DNA from: Hyphochytrium catenoides
Taxonomy: Eukaryota; Sar; Hyphochytriomycetes; Hyphochytriales; Hyphochytriaceae
Length of the DNA: 13,756 bases
Assembly: GCA_900088475.1 (NCBI GenBank)
Contig: FLMG01000018.1
Location: 485-14,240 of the forward strand
Reading direction: 5' to 3'
The notes beneath the pieces were generated by a model. The model saw nothing but the letters and a program-made list of their open reading frames with translations. It ran no database searches and had not been told where the DNA came from. A program made the position numbers and the translations under genes. Of this stretch, positions 1 to 7,975 are shown one piece after another. Each line of letters opens with the position of its first letter. The stretch's first letter is position 1.

Positions 1-177
1 AGACAACCATCTCGGCTGTGATCTTCTCAGAGACTCTTCCTTCACCTACTGAGTCTCCCTCGTCTTCTCCCCCAGCCGCCGCCTTGATCTCTGCTCTCCT
101 CTTCAGAGAGGCAGCCTCGCCGCTCACCCAGCCGCTGCTGACGAAGAAGTCGTATAACCGTCCTGTCCTGTCCTCGT
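1..177 (-). CDS. ADA2: ADA2 exon 10 (partial), end of SWIRM plus C-terminal extension
   Basis: Starts after TTTGTGCAG with (D)EDRTGRLYDFFVSSGWV, the last SWIRM strand and helix. It then runs on for at least 42 codons (SGEAASLKRRAEIKAAAGGE and onwards) without a stop to the window edge. ADA2 proteins usually end close to SWIRM, so this tail is an unusual extension or another intron lies nearby; no obvious donor is needed to keep the frame open. Confidence 0.88.
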
Positions 178-731
178 CTGCACAAAGGGAAGGTACGCGG
201 ATAAGGAGGGAGAGAGGGAGAGTATAAGAGAGAGGTCAAAGAAGGTTTGGCCATGAGAGAAGAGTGAGAGAAAACGAAGAGAGAGACTATTATAAAGATA
301 GTCTTGAAACACGAAAAGACGAACAGTGAAAGAAGAAAGAAGAGAGCGGAGAGAGAGAGAGAGAGAGAAAGAGAGAGGGAGGGAAAGAAAGAGAGAGAAG
401 AAGAAGAGAAAACTTACCTATCTTTATAATAGTCTTAGCATCCTCTTTCTTGATGTATCCCCTCTGAAAGCTCTCTCTCACTATCATTTCCTTGACCACT
501 AAGTAATGCTGCAGCATGGAGAGGAGGCAAATAGAGAAAGAGGATTAGACTCTACTCAGACAGAAACGAGGATCAGTTTCTTTGGGGACAGAGCGGCATG
601 TCAGACCAGCGACAGATTTTCAAAAGTGGAAAGGGCGAGACCGACGAAACAGAGGCAACAACGAGAGAGAAGAGAGGAGAAGGAAGGCAGTGAGAGAGAT
701 GGAAAATGGGAGAGCGAGAGTGAGATGGGAA

Positions 732-764
<33 letters not shown>

Positions 765-2132
765 CAAAGAGAAAGAGAGAGGAATTAAGAGCGAGAGAGG
801 GTCGTAGAAAGAGATCCATACTCTTGGAAGCATGCGCAACGAAGAGCAGAGCTTCTTTTCGGTTGTTGAGAGCATCTCCGCGCCTGGCGCAGAGTCAATG
901 TCAAGAGGCTCCTCCTTCTCTTCTTCTCCTTCCATTGCCGAAAGGATAGAAGCTTCCCCACTTTGAGCTTCCTTGGGAGAGGAGATAGGCTGCTTCTGGT
1001 CTCCCTCCTTCTTCCCTCCCTGTTTGTCTTTCTCTCCTCCTTCTCCAGCCCCGGTCGGCGTCTCCAGACTGCTTGACCCCGACTTGTCTCGATTGAGCCA
1101 CCGACTGTTGGTTCTCTCGCGGGAAAGAGAGGATTGTCGGCCCGTCTCATAAAGATAAGAAGCACTAGAGGTGAAGAGAATGGACGGGAGAGAAACAAAG
1201 AGCGCGGTCAGAAGTGAGGGAAGGCTCAGAGTAAGGCAAAGCGAGAGGCTAACTGTTCGCTCTGAAACTTTCTTTCTCCCTTATCTTCCCTCTCTTTCTC
1301 TCTTCCTTCTGTGCTCTCTCCCGGCCTCTTCTCTCTCCTTCCCTCTCCTTCTTCTGTCCTCCCATCTTCTATAACTCTCTTTCGGTTTTACTGTCCTTGA
1401 CCTAAGAGAGTGATCCCCTCTCCCTATATCATGCCTTTCCCCCTGATTCTTTTTGTCCTCCCCGGGGCCTTACTTCCTCCTATTACCGGTTCACTCTACC
1501 TCTTTGGTGCGTCTTTCGCTTCTTTCTTTCTCTCTCTCTCTCTCTGTCTCTCTCTCTGTCTCTCTCTCTCTCTCTTTTTATACCTCTCCCTCTCTAAACC
1601 AGCCTCGCTTTCTCACCTCTGTCTGCTCTTCTTCATCGAGCTCTCCTGATCCTTCTTCCTCTTTTCCACTTCATAACGCTCACACTCCGCTAAAGTGCGG
1701 AGGCCCAGGCTGCGATAGTGCTGAAGCTGCGAGATTCTCTTGCGGAGTCTGAGAGCTGCCAACATGCCGTCCACGAACTCTTTGTGCTCGTCTGCACTAT
1801 GGAAGCGGGCGAAGGGACGAAGGGAAGCGACTAGTTCTCTCTCTTCTCTTGGTCTTCGCTTCTCTATCGCTTGTTGTTTTCTATAGTCCTGTGTACGAAA
1901 GAGAGAAGGGTGAGAGACAGAGACGGACTGTGAGGAGAGAAAGAGAGAGAGAGAGAGAGAGACAGAGAGAGGGATGGGGAGAAGTGTGGGATAAAACTAA
2001 AGAGTAACAGGAGATGAGGGCTGGCCGTTCTCTCTCTTCCGCAAACGCAGATTAATAGACGCGGGCGACTGAGAGAGTGGAAAAGGTGAGACTAGACAAG
2101 GAGTGAAGGGGGAAGGAGACAGAGAGAGAGAG

Positions 2133-2163
<31 letters not shown>

Positions 2164-5119
2164 CTGGACGCGCGCGCGAGAGAGAGAGAGATCAAGAAAT
2201 TAACGATGAGCCCAGTGAGCTGACCAATAGTCCTCTCTCTATGACAAACTGCTTCCTGCGCTCTCTCTCATCAAGCTTCTTATTATAAATCTGTATAATC
2301 CGGAGCTTCAATGCCCGCTCACTTGGATGATCTTCATCATTGAACTAGAATAGTATGGAAACAGAGTGGAAAGAAGAAGGAAGGAGAAGGAGAAGAAGAG
2401 TGTTGAGAGAATGGAAAGGGAGAGACGACAGACAAAGGGCGTCAGCCAGAACGTAGCGTCTTCTCGAACGCATCTCGCTCTAAGAAAGTCAGGCTTCTCT
2501 CCCATTCTCTTCCCCCCTGGTCCCATTTTCGCGACCGTGCTCTTAGTTACTTTCATCCGCTTCTCTCCTACAAGTACACCTTCTCTCATCTCCTCTTTTC
2601 TCTCCCTTGTATCTCTCTCTCTTACTTTCCATCTCCTCTCGCCTACTCTGTGTGCCTCTTTTACTCTTTTCTCTGCACCTATGCAACTCAATCTTCCTTC
2701 TGACTCCAGACAGTCCTCTCTCTTCACTGCCTCTAGACAGTTCTCTCTCTTCATCGCCTCTCTTTCGCGTCTTTTCTCCTATCTTCTCTCCTATCTCCCC
2801 CTCCTCCCTCTTACCTCCATATCTGCCAGAATCAGCTCTGCATCGTTGTCATGCTCCACCTCAAAGTCTCCCCTGAGGGGCATGAACCCGCAGATCTCGT
2901 GCCCAGGCAGTTTGGACAGATCTGAGCCTCCGGAGCTGAACCTCTTCGAGTCTTTCTTTGATTTCTTCATCTTTCCGGGGACTTTGGACGTCGTGCCGCT
3001 CTCTCTTTCTTCTTTGCCCTGAGACGGACCTTCTCCTTTCCCTCCTGGCGTCTTGGGGAGTTTCTCCTCACCCTTCTTGCTCTTCCCTGGCTGTCGGGTC
3101 TGATCCTCGACAAGGAGTGGGAGAGGCGCAGTAGGAGAGAGAATGTACTGCTCTTGATAGTGTGTCTGACACTTTTTCTCTGTCTTTGTGCCCACATAAT
3201 CCGCAATATCCCTGCAAAAGAAAATGTTGTTGGGCGAGACCGTGAGAAGGGCTCCCTAACCGAAGTGGAGAGGAGAGAGAATGGACGCTAGGACGCTGGC
3301 ACGTAAAAGAGAGAGATGTGGAAAAGCTTGCTATTCGGAAGAAGTCGGCGGCGTTTCTGCCATCTTTAGAGCCTTCTTTTCGCTCCTTTCTCGTCCTGCT
3401 TGTCTCGCTTTTCCCAATTCTCCTCTCTCTGTCTGTTCGGCCTTTGTCTCTTTTTTCTTCTCTCTCTCTCTCTCTCTCTCTCGTTTTGCACGGCTTCCTT
3501 TCTGCGGCTGACCACTTCCTCTCTCATCTTCAACCCTCATAATACTACTTTGCCTTCTTTCTTCCTTCTAGTTGACTTACTTCCAGTTGCCCAGTCCAAA
3601 CCGCTCTATAGCTTCCAAAAGAAGAAACTCTTCCTCTGCCGTCCAGTCTTTCTCAACAAGCGAAAAGGAAGAAAGACAATCTGTAACTCTGTAGGGGTGA
3701 GAGTTCCGATGGTCGCCCAGCTCCACACCCACTGAGAAGCATTCGACGCAAAGATCAAAGTCTGGGCATTCTGCGCAGTGGATGCGAGCCAGGGACGTGA
3801 TATCCTTTGGGGAGCATTTGAAAAAGAAGGAGAAGGAGGAAAGATAACAGAAGTGACTGAGTGACTGTGTGTCTACCTTAGGTCCAACGGCGGAGAAGTC
3901 AGAGAGCAAATATAGAGCGAGACGGAACCATCATCGTTTGGAAGAGAAAGAAGCCCAGGAGAAAGAGGAGAAGGCAATGTCCCTCTCTCTCTGTCTATCT
4001 GTCCCTGCTCTCTCTCTCTCTCTCATTCTCTGTCTCTGTGACTGTACCTTACGGCAGTAGTTGCAATGGAACTGCACTCTTCTTCCTCCCACATGGAGAA
4101 ACTCTAACGAAGGAACCACCTTGCCTCCGAACGGAGCCACAAGGGCTTCCAGAGCTGTTACATGGTCCTCAGCTCGGGGTCGTTTGACTGGGGCGGCTTC
4201 TAGCGTGATAAAGAAGAGAGAAGGTGGGAGGAGGGTGAGACATACGACTTCTCATGAGAGCTGAAAAAAGTTGGAGAAAGTCACAGCCGAAGGAGGAGAA
4301 AGAGAGAACGGCAAAGAGAAAGGAGGGCAGGAAGAGCTTCGGTAGTGAAAGAAGAGAGAAAGGAAGAGAAAGAGAAAGAGACAGAGCGGGCGAGAGAAGA
4401 AGACAGATAGAAGATCGGAGCATAGGAAGTTGTTGACCACGTTGTCGATCTGCTTGTCAGAGAGGCAAACGAGATGCTACATGTGCAATGAGACAGAAAG
4501 AGAGAGAGACTAGAGACAAAGGCAGGGAGAAAGCCCAAGATGGAAGCCGCATGGAGGTAAGACGATCAATACCTGGAGGAATCTCAGCATCCTCTTCCCT
4601 CGGTCTCTTTTGTGGTGCGCTGTAAAATGTACCCATGAATGCCAAGAACGAGGCAATGAGCACCACGAGTAGAAGAGAAACTGAGGGCGCGCAACTCAGA
4701 AAGAGGACAGAACGAGAAACCTATAAAAACAGGAAGAGCGCTACAAGATGCTAAGAAGGAGCAAGAGCTGCTGAGGAGGGGAAAGAGGAGCGAGAAAAAG
4801 AGACCGAGAGAGAGAAAGAGAAGAAGAGAGAGAGAAAAGAAAAGGGAGAAGAAAAGAGGAAAGAGAGAGACAAAGATAGAGAATGGGAGAGAGAGACACG
4901 CAGAGAGAGACTAGAGAGCGATGGTGACGAGCCCCTTCCTGACCTTCCAGAAGGGTGCTGTTCGTCAGATGTCTGAATGGCGTTGAGTGGGACAGAGGCG
5001 CCGGAGGAGTGCTCTGAGGGTACTTCCTTAGGCGCCTCACTGCTCTCTTTCTTCTCTTCTTCCCTCTCTCCTTTCTCCCTGGAGTCTGTTGTCTCATCCG
5101 CTTCCTTTGAGGACTCCAT
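1..5119 (-). CDS. ADA2: ADA2-type transcriptional coactivator (ZZ-SANT-SWIRM), multi-exon, C-terminus cut by window edge
   Basis: ADA2 is the nuclear adaptor that couples a GCN5-type histone acetyltransferase to nucleosomes in SAGA/ADA-type complexes. Ten coding exons join in phase: 5119-4944, 4619-4573, 4199-4048, 3804-3581, 3211-2815, 2344-2225, 1888-1617, 1104-822, 508-418 and 177-1. They give about 646 residues with no stop. Seen in order: a polar extension (1-117); a ZZ zinc finger (about 118-165) with all eight ligands (C120, C123, C135, C138, C144, C147, H157, H161); a SANT/Myb repeat (W179 to about Y222); a Lys/Ser-rich linker; the ADA2 signature GFMPLRGDFEVEHDNDAEL with EERELKL-like and FARFHSADEH blocks; a low-complexity linker (464-530); and a SWIRM domain (about 535-610) containing HYLVVKE and IYDFF-like LYDFFVSSGW. 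Start chosen: first ATG of the open frame, with G at -3 and +4. The protein continues past SWIRM, where ADA2 usually ends. Family assignment is very secure. Exon 8's acceptor is the least certain junction. No promoter motif is evident. Confidence 0.95.
284..435. repeat. Perfect 18-base inverted repeat linking ADA2 exon 9 end to intron 9
   Basis: Left arm 284-301 (AGACTATTATAAAGATAG) is the exact reverse complement of the right arm 418-435. The right arm is the last 18 coding bases of ADA2 exon 9, ending exactly at the exon/intron boundary. In the pre-mRNA the arms could pair into an 18-bp stem with a 116-base loop that begins at the 5' splice site. The intronic arm also has a short internal fold (AGACTAT 284-290 with ATAGTCT 298-304). 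The arms are AT-rich and lie in otherwise GA-rich sequence. Confidence 0.9.
349..368. repeat. (GA)n microsatellite in ADA2 intron 9
   Basis: About ten GA units on the plus strand, which is CT on the sense strand of the minus-strand gene. The surrounding 310-410 is imperfect GA/AAG sequence. It probably acts as an extended polypyrimidine region of the intron. Confidence 0.9.
418..508 (-). CDS. ADA2: ADA2 exon 9, SWIRM core
   Basis: Begins HYLVVKEMIVRESFQRGYIK after a CTGCAG acceptor and ends with KTIIKI and a split Asp codon at a consensus GTAAGT donor (phase 1). This is the characteristic ADA2 SWIRM helix pair. The last 18 exon bases (435-418) are the exact inverted complement of intron bases 284-301; see the repeat entry. 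Confidence 0.95.
739..764. repeat. (GA)13 microsatellite in ADA2 intron 8
   Basis: An uninterrupted run of 13 GA units inside intron 821-509, which is GA-rich throughout on the plus strand. The Arg/Glu-repeat and Ser/Leu-repeat open frames here are products of this repeat, not genes. Confidence 0.9.
822..1104 (-). CDS. ADA2: ADA2 exon 8, low-complexity linker and start of SWIRM
   Basis: The acceptor AACCAACAG is chosen because it restores phase 2 (AG+T, Ser). The open frame gives about 65 residues rich in Ser, Gly, Lys and Glu. The exon ends with SAPGAEMLSTTEKKLCSSLR-MLPR, the start of the SWIRM domain. Donor GTATGG (phase 0). The 3' end is secure from the match LRMLPR|HYLVVKE. The 5' end is less certain because the linker has no conserved anchor and upstream sequence in this frame is also open. 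Confidence 0.8.
1105..1616 (-). other. ADA2 intron 7 (512 bases, purine arm then pyrimidine-leaning arm)
   Basis: GT/AG intron. On the sense (minus) strand the donor half (1616 to about 1275) is GA-rich, including the interrupted repeat at 1521-1576. Further on, 1240-1150 is enriched in CT. No conserved coding sequence was seen in either strand. Confidence 0.75.
1617..1888 (-). CDS. ADA2: ADA2 exon 7, DYRKQQ to RTLAE coiled region
   Basis: Starts after a TACACAG acceptor with DYRKQQAIEKRRPREERELV. It continues through the ADA2 landmark LRPFARFHSADEH and RLRKRISQLQHYRSLGLRTL, then a charged helical tail (ECERYEVEKRKKDQ). This is the part of the ADA2 family expected to form helices and contact partner subunits. 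Donor GTGAGA, exit phase 2. Confidence 0.94.
1889..2224 (-). other. ADA2 intron 6, CT-rich in sense, with (GA)n and a (CG)5 run
   Basis: GT/AG intron (donor GTCAGC, acceptor TACACAG). On the plus strand it carries GA runs at 1943-1962 and 2138-2163 and another at 2179-2190. The last two flank an alternating CG run at 2169-2178. Nothing coding was recognised. Confidence 0.8.
2225..2344 (-). CDS. ADA2: ADA2 exon 6, conserved ADA2 middle helix
   Basis: A 120-base phase 0-0 exon encoding FNDEDHPSERALKLRIIQIY, then NKKLDERERRKQFVIERGLL. This matches the ADA2 segment that follows LADME and precedes the D-(Y/F)-K motif. The acceptor is ATTCTAG and the donor is the non-consensus GTCAGC. Family alignment fixes the boundaries even though the splice sites are weak. 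Confidence 0.93.
2345..2814 (-). other. ADA2 intron 5 (470 bases), GA-rich donor half and CT-rich acceptor half
   Basis: GT/AG intron bounded by the secure exons 5 and 6. On the sense strand the donor half (2814 to about 2500) is purine-rich and the acceptor-proximal part (2430-2345) is pyrimidine-rich. Open frames of 148 and 218 codons cross it, but they are low-complexity and overlap real exon sequence in the wrong frame. Confidence 0.8.
2815..3211 (-). CDS. ADA2: ADA2 exon 5, end of SANT, Lys/Ser-rich linker and GFMPLRGDF block
   Basis: Completes SANT with DIADYVGTKTEKKCQTHYQE. A linker of about 85 residues rich in Lys, Gly, Ser and Pro follows (KSKKGEEKLPKTPGGKG and onwards). The exon closes with the near-invariant ADA2 block GFMPLRGDFEVEHDNDAEL-ILADME. 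The acceptor TTTTGCAG is good and the donor is GTAAGA (phase 0). Confidence 0.95.
3212..3580 (-). other. ADA2 intron 4 (369 bases) with (CT)n on the plus strand
   Basis: Consensus GTAAGT donor and TTTTGCAG acceptor. The plus strand has a CT run at about 3460-3482, so the donor half is GA-rich in sense. Nearer the acceptor, 3270-3330 is GA-leaning on the plus strand. No other feature seen. Confidence 0.85.
3581..3804 (-). CDS. ADA2: ADA2 exon 4, ZZ finger core and first half of SANT
   Basis: Encodes DITSLARIHCAECPDFDLC, then VECFSVGVEL and HRNSHPYRV. This is the diagnostic ADA2 ZZ core with C135, C138, C144, C147, H157 and H161. The SANT start DWTAEEEFLLLEAIERFG and GLGNWK follow. The acceptor is CCCCAAAG, the donor is a consensus GTAAGT, and the exit phase is 2, with the Lys codon split across the intron. 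Confidence 0.96.
4048..4199 (-). CDS. ADA2: ADA2 exon 3, start of ZZ zinc finger
   Basis: Acceptor CACGCTAG, donor GTACAG after CGT-AAG (phase 0). The exon ends in FHCNYCRK, which supplies the first Cys pair of the ZZ finger (C120, C123). Another KRPR basic cluster lies near its start. The remaining six ligands are in exon 4, so the finger is split by a 243-base intron. Confidence 0.9.
4200..4572 (-). other. ADA2 intron 2 (373 bases), CT-rich in sense
   Basis: Donor GTATTG, acceptor CACGCTAG. The plus strand is GA-rich almost throughout (4210-4540). I looked for an extra small exon but none is required: exons 2 and 3 join in phase (G+AA, Glu). Confidence 0.75.
4573..4619 (-). CDS. ADA2: ADA2 exon 2, short linker exon
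   Basis: A 47-base exon between a TTTTACAG acceptor and a GTATTG donor, encoding (S)APQKRPREEDAEIPP. The basic-then-acidic KRPREED stretch could serve as a nuclear localisation signal (inference). Entry phase 2 and exit phase 1 fit both neighbours exactly. That is the main support for so small an exon. Confidence 0.78.
4620..4943 (-). other. ADA2 intron 1 (324 bases), CT-rich in sense
   Basis: Donor GTCAGG, acceptor TTTTACAG. GA-rich on the plus strand from about 4660 to 4915, with a strong GA/AAG block at 4770-4870. Open frames here are repeat artefacts. Confidence 0.75.
4944..5119 (-). CDS. ADA2: ADA2 exon 1, start codon and polar N-terminal extension
   Basis: Starts at the ATG whose complement is at 5117-5119, in a strong context (G at -3, G at +4). 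It encodes about 58 residues rich in Glu, Lys and Ser (MESSKEADETTD...), with no recognisable domain; N-terminal ADA2 extensions vary. It ends at a GTCAGG donor after GGA-AG (phase 2). Reading on enters CT-repeat sequence that would encode only Ser/Leu runs, which supports an intron there. Phase 2 matches the C at the start of exon 2 (AG+C gives Ser). Confidence 0.82.
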
Positions 5120-5840
5120 GGCAGTCAGGAAGAGGAGACTTAAGCGACAGAGAGAGGTAATAGATACAGAGAGAAGAGAGAGAGAGAGAGGAAGAGGACA
5201 GAAGATATACGAGGAGGGAGAAAGGGAGGACGGCAGGTAGGCAAGTGCCAGGGACAGCCTTCTCCAGCTTATCAGAAGGACCCTGGTCGCTGCATAACCC
5301 TTAGACGCTTTTCAAAGCTTACTACTAGGGCTCGGAGGCCTTACTGACTATCAAAAATCGGCCCTGTGAGTGATACTACGCAAGCGTACAGGACAAGAAA
5401 GAGAGAGAACATAGGAAAGAGAGAGTAAAACATCATAGCCCTCCTCTGCAGACAGAGATCCAAAGAGACCCGCAGATCTCAAAATTGGCGTTCTTTCTTG
5501 GCCTCTGAAGACCTTTGTTCGGGTATCTCTATCTTCTCCCTTCTCATCTCTATGGATGAATCTCTTCATATTTAAAGGCGTCTCTGAAATCTGTCTCGAT
5601 TTGCGTGGATTCTGTCTGTTCCCGCGTTGTGATTGAGAGCTTTTGACCGGTTGTGTGAGTTTGGCACTGAAAGGTTTTGACACAAGCAAGCAAGAATATT
5701 ACTACTCCAGCGCCAAGGTAGAATCATGGTTTTATCTGCTGAAACCTCAAATACTACTATGAAGGCGCTAACGGCCACTATTAGATGGCGGGAACGATGT
5801 TACTGATGAATTCAAAACTGAAGAGGACGGCGTCGTTCAT
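5120..5840. other. 5' flank of ADA2, no recognisable gene
   Basis: Sequence upstream of the ADA2 start. 5130-5235 is GA-rich on the plus strand, probably ADA2 leader or promoter-proximal DNA. 5240-5840 is non-repetitive mixed-composition DNA. A 112-codon minus-strand open frame at 5351-5689 has no motif I recognise and is not called as a gene. No TATA box or other promoter element can be supported by eye. Confidence 0.5.
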
Positions 5841-5846
5841 CCTTTC

Positions 5847-5854
<8 letters not shown>

Positions 5855-5895
<41 letters not shown>

Positions 5896-5935
5896 AGCTT
5901 TCTCTCTTTCTCTCTCTTTCTCTCTCTCTCATAGG
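5855..5935. repeat. Long (CT)n microsatellite between the two genes
   Basis: About 19 uninterrupted CT units (5855-5892), followed by interrupted CT/TTTCT repeats to about 5930. This is the first large plus-strand CT block to the right of the ADA2 start. To the left, most tracts outside the donor halves of some introns are GA on the plus strand. Confidence 0.9.
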
Positions 5936-7813
5936 CTGTCAGCGGCGACTATTCTCCATCTGCGGATAATGCACGAAGAGCAGGCTTTTCCTTCCGACTC
6001 TTATTAGGGCAGGTTTAGCCGTAACATGTCTTCCACATCATTGGATCTTCTGCCTCCTGAGCACCACTCCCAGCTCTCTTTTATTGTTGTCAGTGATGCC
6101 CTTCTCAATTCGTTTCTTTCTCTCTCATAATGGCAAAGTATGCAAGAGGAGTCCCTAGCCGCCGGTCAGCCTCCATCTTGCTGGTTGAGGTATGACCGCC
6201 ATCTCTACCTGCCTCGGGCCCTCTTCCTCCTTGTCACTGTTTTTTGTTCGCTAGAGTTGTTGGTTTTATTCTTTCTCTGCTTATCTGCTACGAAGGCTGA
6301 CTAGACAAGGCCCCGTATGCATCTCCTTCCTACTCCTTCTCTTCACTATCTTCTCTTTTACTTTTTCTTTTCTTCTCCTTTATCTCCGCCTTTTACTCTT
6401 TTCTGCTTGCTCGTCCACAGCCATCTGTTTCCTCCTCCCTCTTTTTCACACCTTCTCTCTCCTAAGAGTGCTGGCATTTTTCTCCTTCACCATCGTCTCT
6501 GGTGGTTCTCTCGTCTCGTCCCTATTGCTTTTCTATCAATACCTTTCCTTGGAAACAATTGCATTTCTCCACTTGGCTCTTTCTCTCTACTCTTCTATGA
6601 ATTCTATCATGGCCGTAGCAGCAGCATCTTCTACTTTCTCTTCTGTCTAAGCTCTCAGTCTTCTTGCTGTCAGCCCTTCTGATGACGAACACTGAAACGT
6701 CATTCAGCGAAGAGGAAACGAGCATCAAAGGACTCATTCTTTGATGTTATCAATATTGCCAGTAGGGTGCTTGCGGTACGTAGTAGAAGCATAATAGTTG
6801 TTTGCTACACGACGGAGTGGCTACTTTGAGCTGACACCTGCTGCTGTCTCTGCTCCTCCTTCCTTCCCTGTTGGCTTCTTTTTGCTTCTTCCACTTCCCC
6901 TCACAATGGGCGTCGTCATTCATGGCCATAGTGGGAGAAAACCACAGCGAGTGTATCATTAGCGACGCTATCTTCCTCATCTGTGTACCGGTTAACCCTC
7001 ATATTCCATATGGTGATTCCTAATCTTATGGGACTTGCGAAACAGCAGTAGCAGTTAGATTTAGGGAGAGATAACGAAGTCCCGGTTCTCCTTCAGTGGA
7101 GAGAAGAGCAGAGAGCACAAGCTTGTGTTGTGAGTACGAGGAAGCAACTTTCCTTTATTGGAACGCCCTCCACCAACATAAGCCCACCAAACTGCATTAT
7201 AACTCAGAATTTAAACGACGGGTAGCAAGCTAAGCCTAAGGCGCTGGGGATTGCGTGCTGATGGGGAAGACGACGTGCATTGACCGCTAAAGAGGAGACC
7301 CTCGGCCTACTACGCAGTGCGCTTCGTCCATCGTATCACCTTGATGATGGCGGTCTATCTGAAGCTGAGGGCCAGCTGTTCATCATCAACGAAGACAAAC
7401 TGGCTACCGGCAACCACACCAAAAGGCCCTCAGTCCCTAGAAGGCAGGATGCACCCGCAGACTTCTTCTTGGTGAATCGATAGGAGCTCCGTAGTTCTAC
7501 CCTTATTGATAAAGATGGCTACTGACGAGTGCCTCGAGCTTCTTGAGAACTGCTTCGCTCGTTGAGGTGGGCGGTGTATGATGAGATGAACCAACAGTCG
7601 TGGTGGCTGCTGCTGAGACATGTCCAGTGTCCAGCGCTGGTGTGAAGCTTCTGCCTAAGTTGAAGACCAAATATAAGTACTGTAGTAAGTACAACCATGG
7701 AGGAACCCCAATTTATCTATTTCCTGCAAGTGAGATCTACAGTTCTAGAGAGCTAATCTATTGGTACAGATTATTAGCTAGGGTTAGACCAAGTAGTTCT
7801 ACGTATTTTGGGT
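5936..7813. other. Intergenic DNA, no supported gene
   Basis: About 1.9 kb without a recognisable coding region on either strand. 6310-6650 is pyrimidine-rich on the plus strand, which creates a 121-codon Leu/Ser/Phe-rich frame (6317-6682) that I regard as compositional. 6660-7810 is more complex and slightly AT-richer. Short open frames (67 codons at 7280-7483, 78 codons at 7600-7836) match nothing I recognise. A weak hairpin (7751-7757 with 7773-7779) is present. Confidence 0.5.
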
Positions 7814-7975
7814 ACTTTGTGCATATTGAGACTTAAACTTAGGGCCAAGTCCGATCCAGCTTGTTACTTGCTACTTGGTACACACTCCAAGGCCACTTTG
7901 TGCATATGGAGACTTAAACTTAGGGCCAAGTCTGATCCTGCTTGTTACTTGCTACTTGCTACACACTGCAAGGCT
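7814..7975. repeat. 81-base tandem duplication (two copies)
   Basis: Copy 1 is 7814-7894 and copy 2 is 7895-7975. They start ACTTTGTGCATAT and differ at six of 81 positions by my count. Eighty-one bases is 27 codons, and one plus frame (7808-8011) stays open through both copies, repeating TLCI/W-RLKLRAKSDPACYLLL. The sequence is not simple repeat, unlike its surroundings. No family recognised. Confidence 0.92.

Noticed and set aside
506-949. 147-codon plus-strand open frame (Arg/Glu-rich)
   Set aside because: It is the antisense of ADA2 exon 8 and GA-repeat intron 8. Composition is set by the microsatellite and there is no domain.
2366-3022. 218-codon plus-strand open frame, the longest uninterrupted frame opposite ADA2
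   Set aside because: It overlaps secure ADA2 exon 5 on the opposite strand, and the rest is CT-rich intron. The protein is Ser/Leu/Phe-rich low complexity.
5855-5935. CRISPR-like or satellite array
   Set aside because: The repeats are plain dinucleotides without spacers, in a eukaryotic genome. They are simple microsatellites.
6317-6682. 121-codon hydrophobic plus-strand frame
   Set aside because: A pyrimidine-rich tract gives Leu/Ser/Phe codons by composition, and no conserved motif or splice partner was found.
7261-7290. Short MGKTTC peptide resembling part of a Walker A motif
   Set aside because: Only nine codons before a stop, with no Gly-rich loop before it and no ATPase sequence around it. 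Coincidence.
7751-7779. Possible hairpin (AGCTAAT with ATTAGCT)
   Set aside because: Only seven paired bases with a 15-base loop and no T-run or other context. Too weak to call as a terminator or regulatory element.
5936-7813. Transposon or retroelement, viral remnant, tRNA or rRNA in the intergenic region
   Set aside because: I found no reverse transcriptase, integrase or transposase motifs, no terminal repeats, no cloverleaf with a T-arm box, and no viral protein motif on either strand. Degenerate remnants cannot be excluded by eye.
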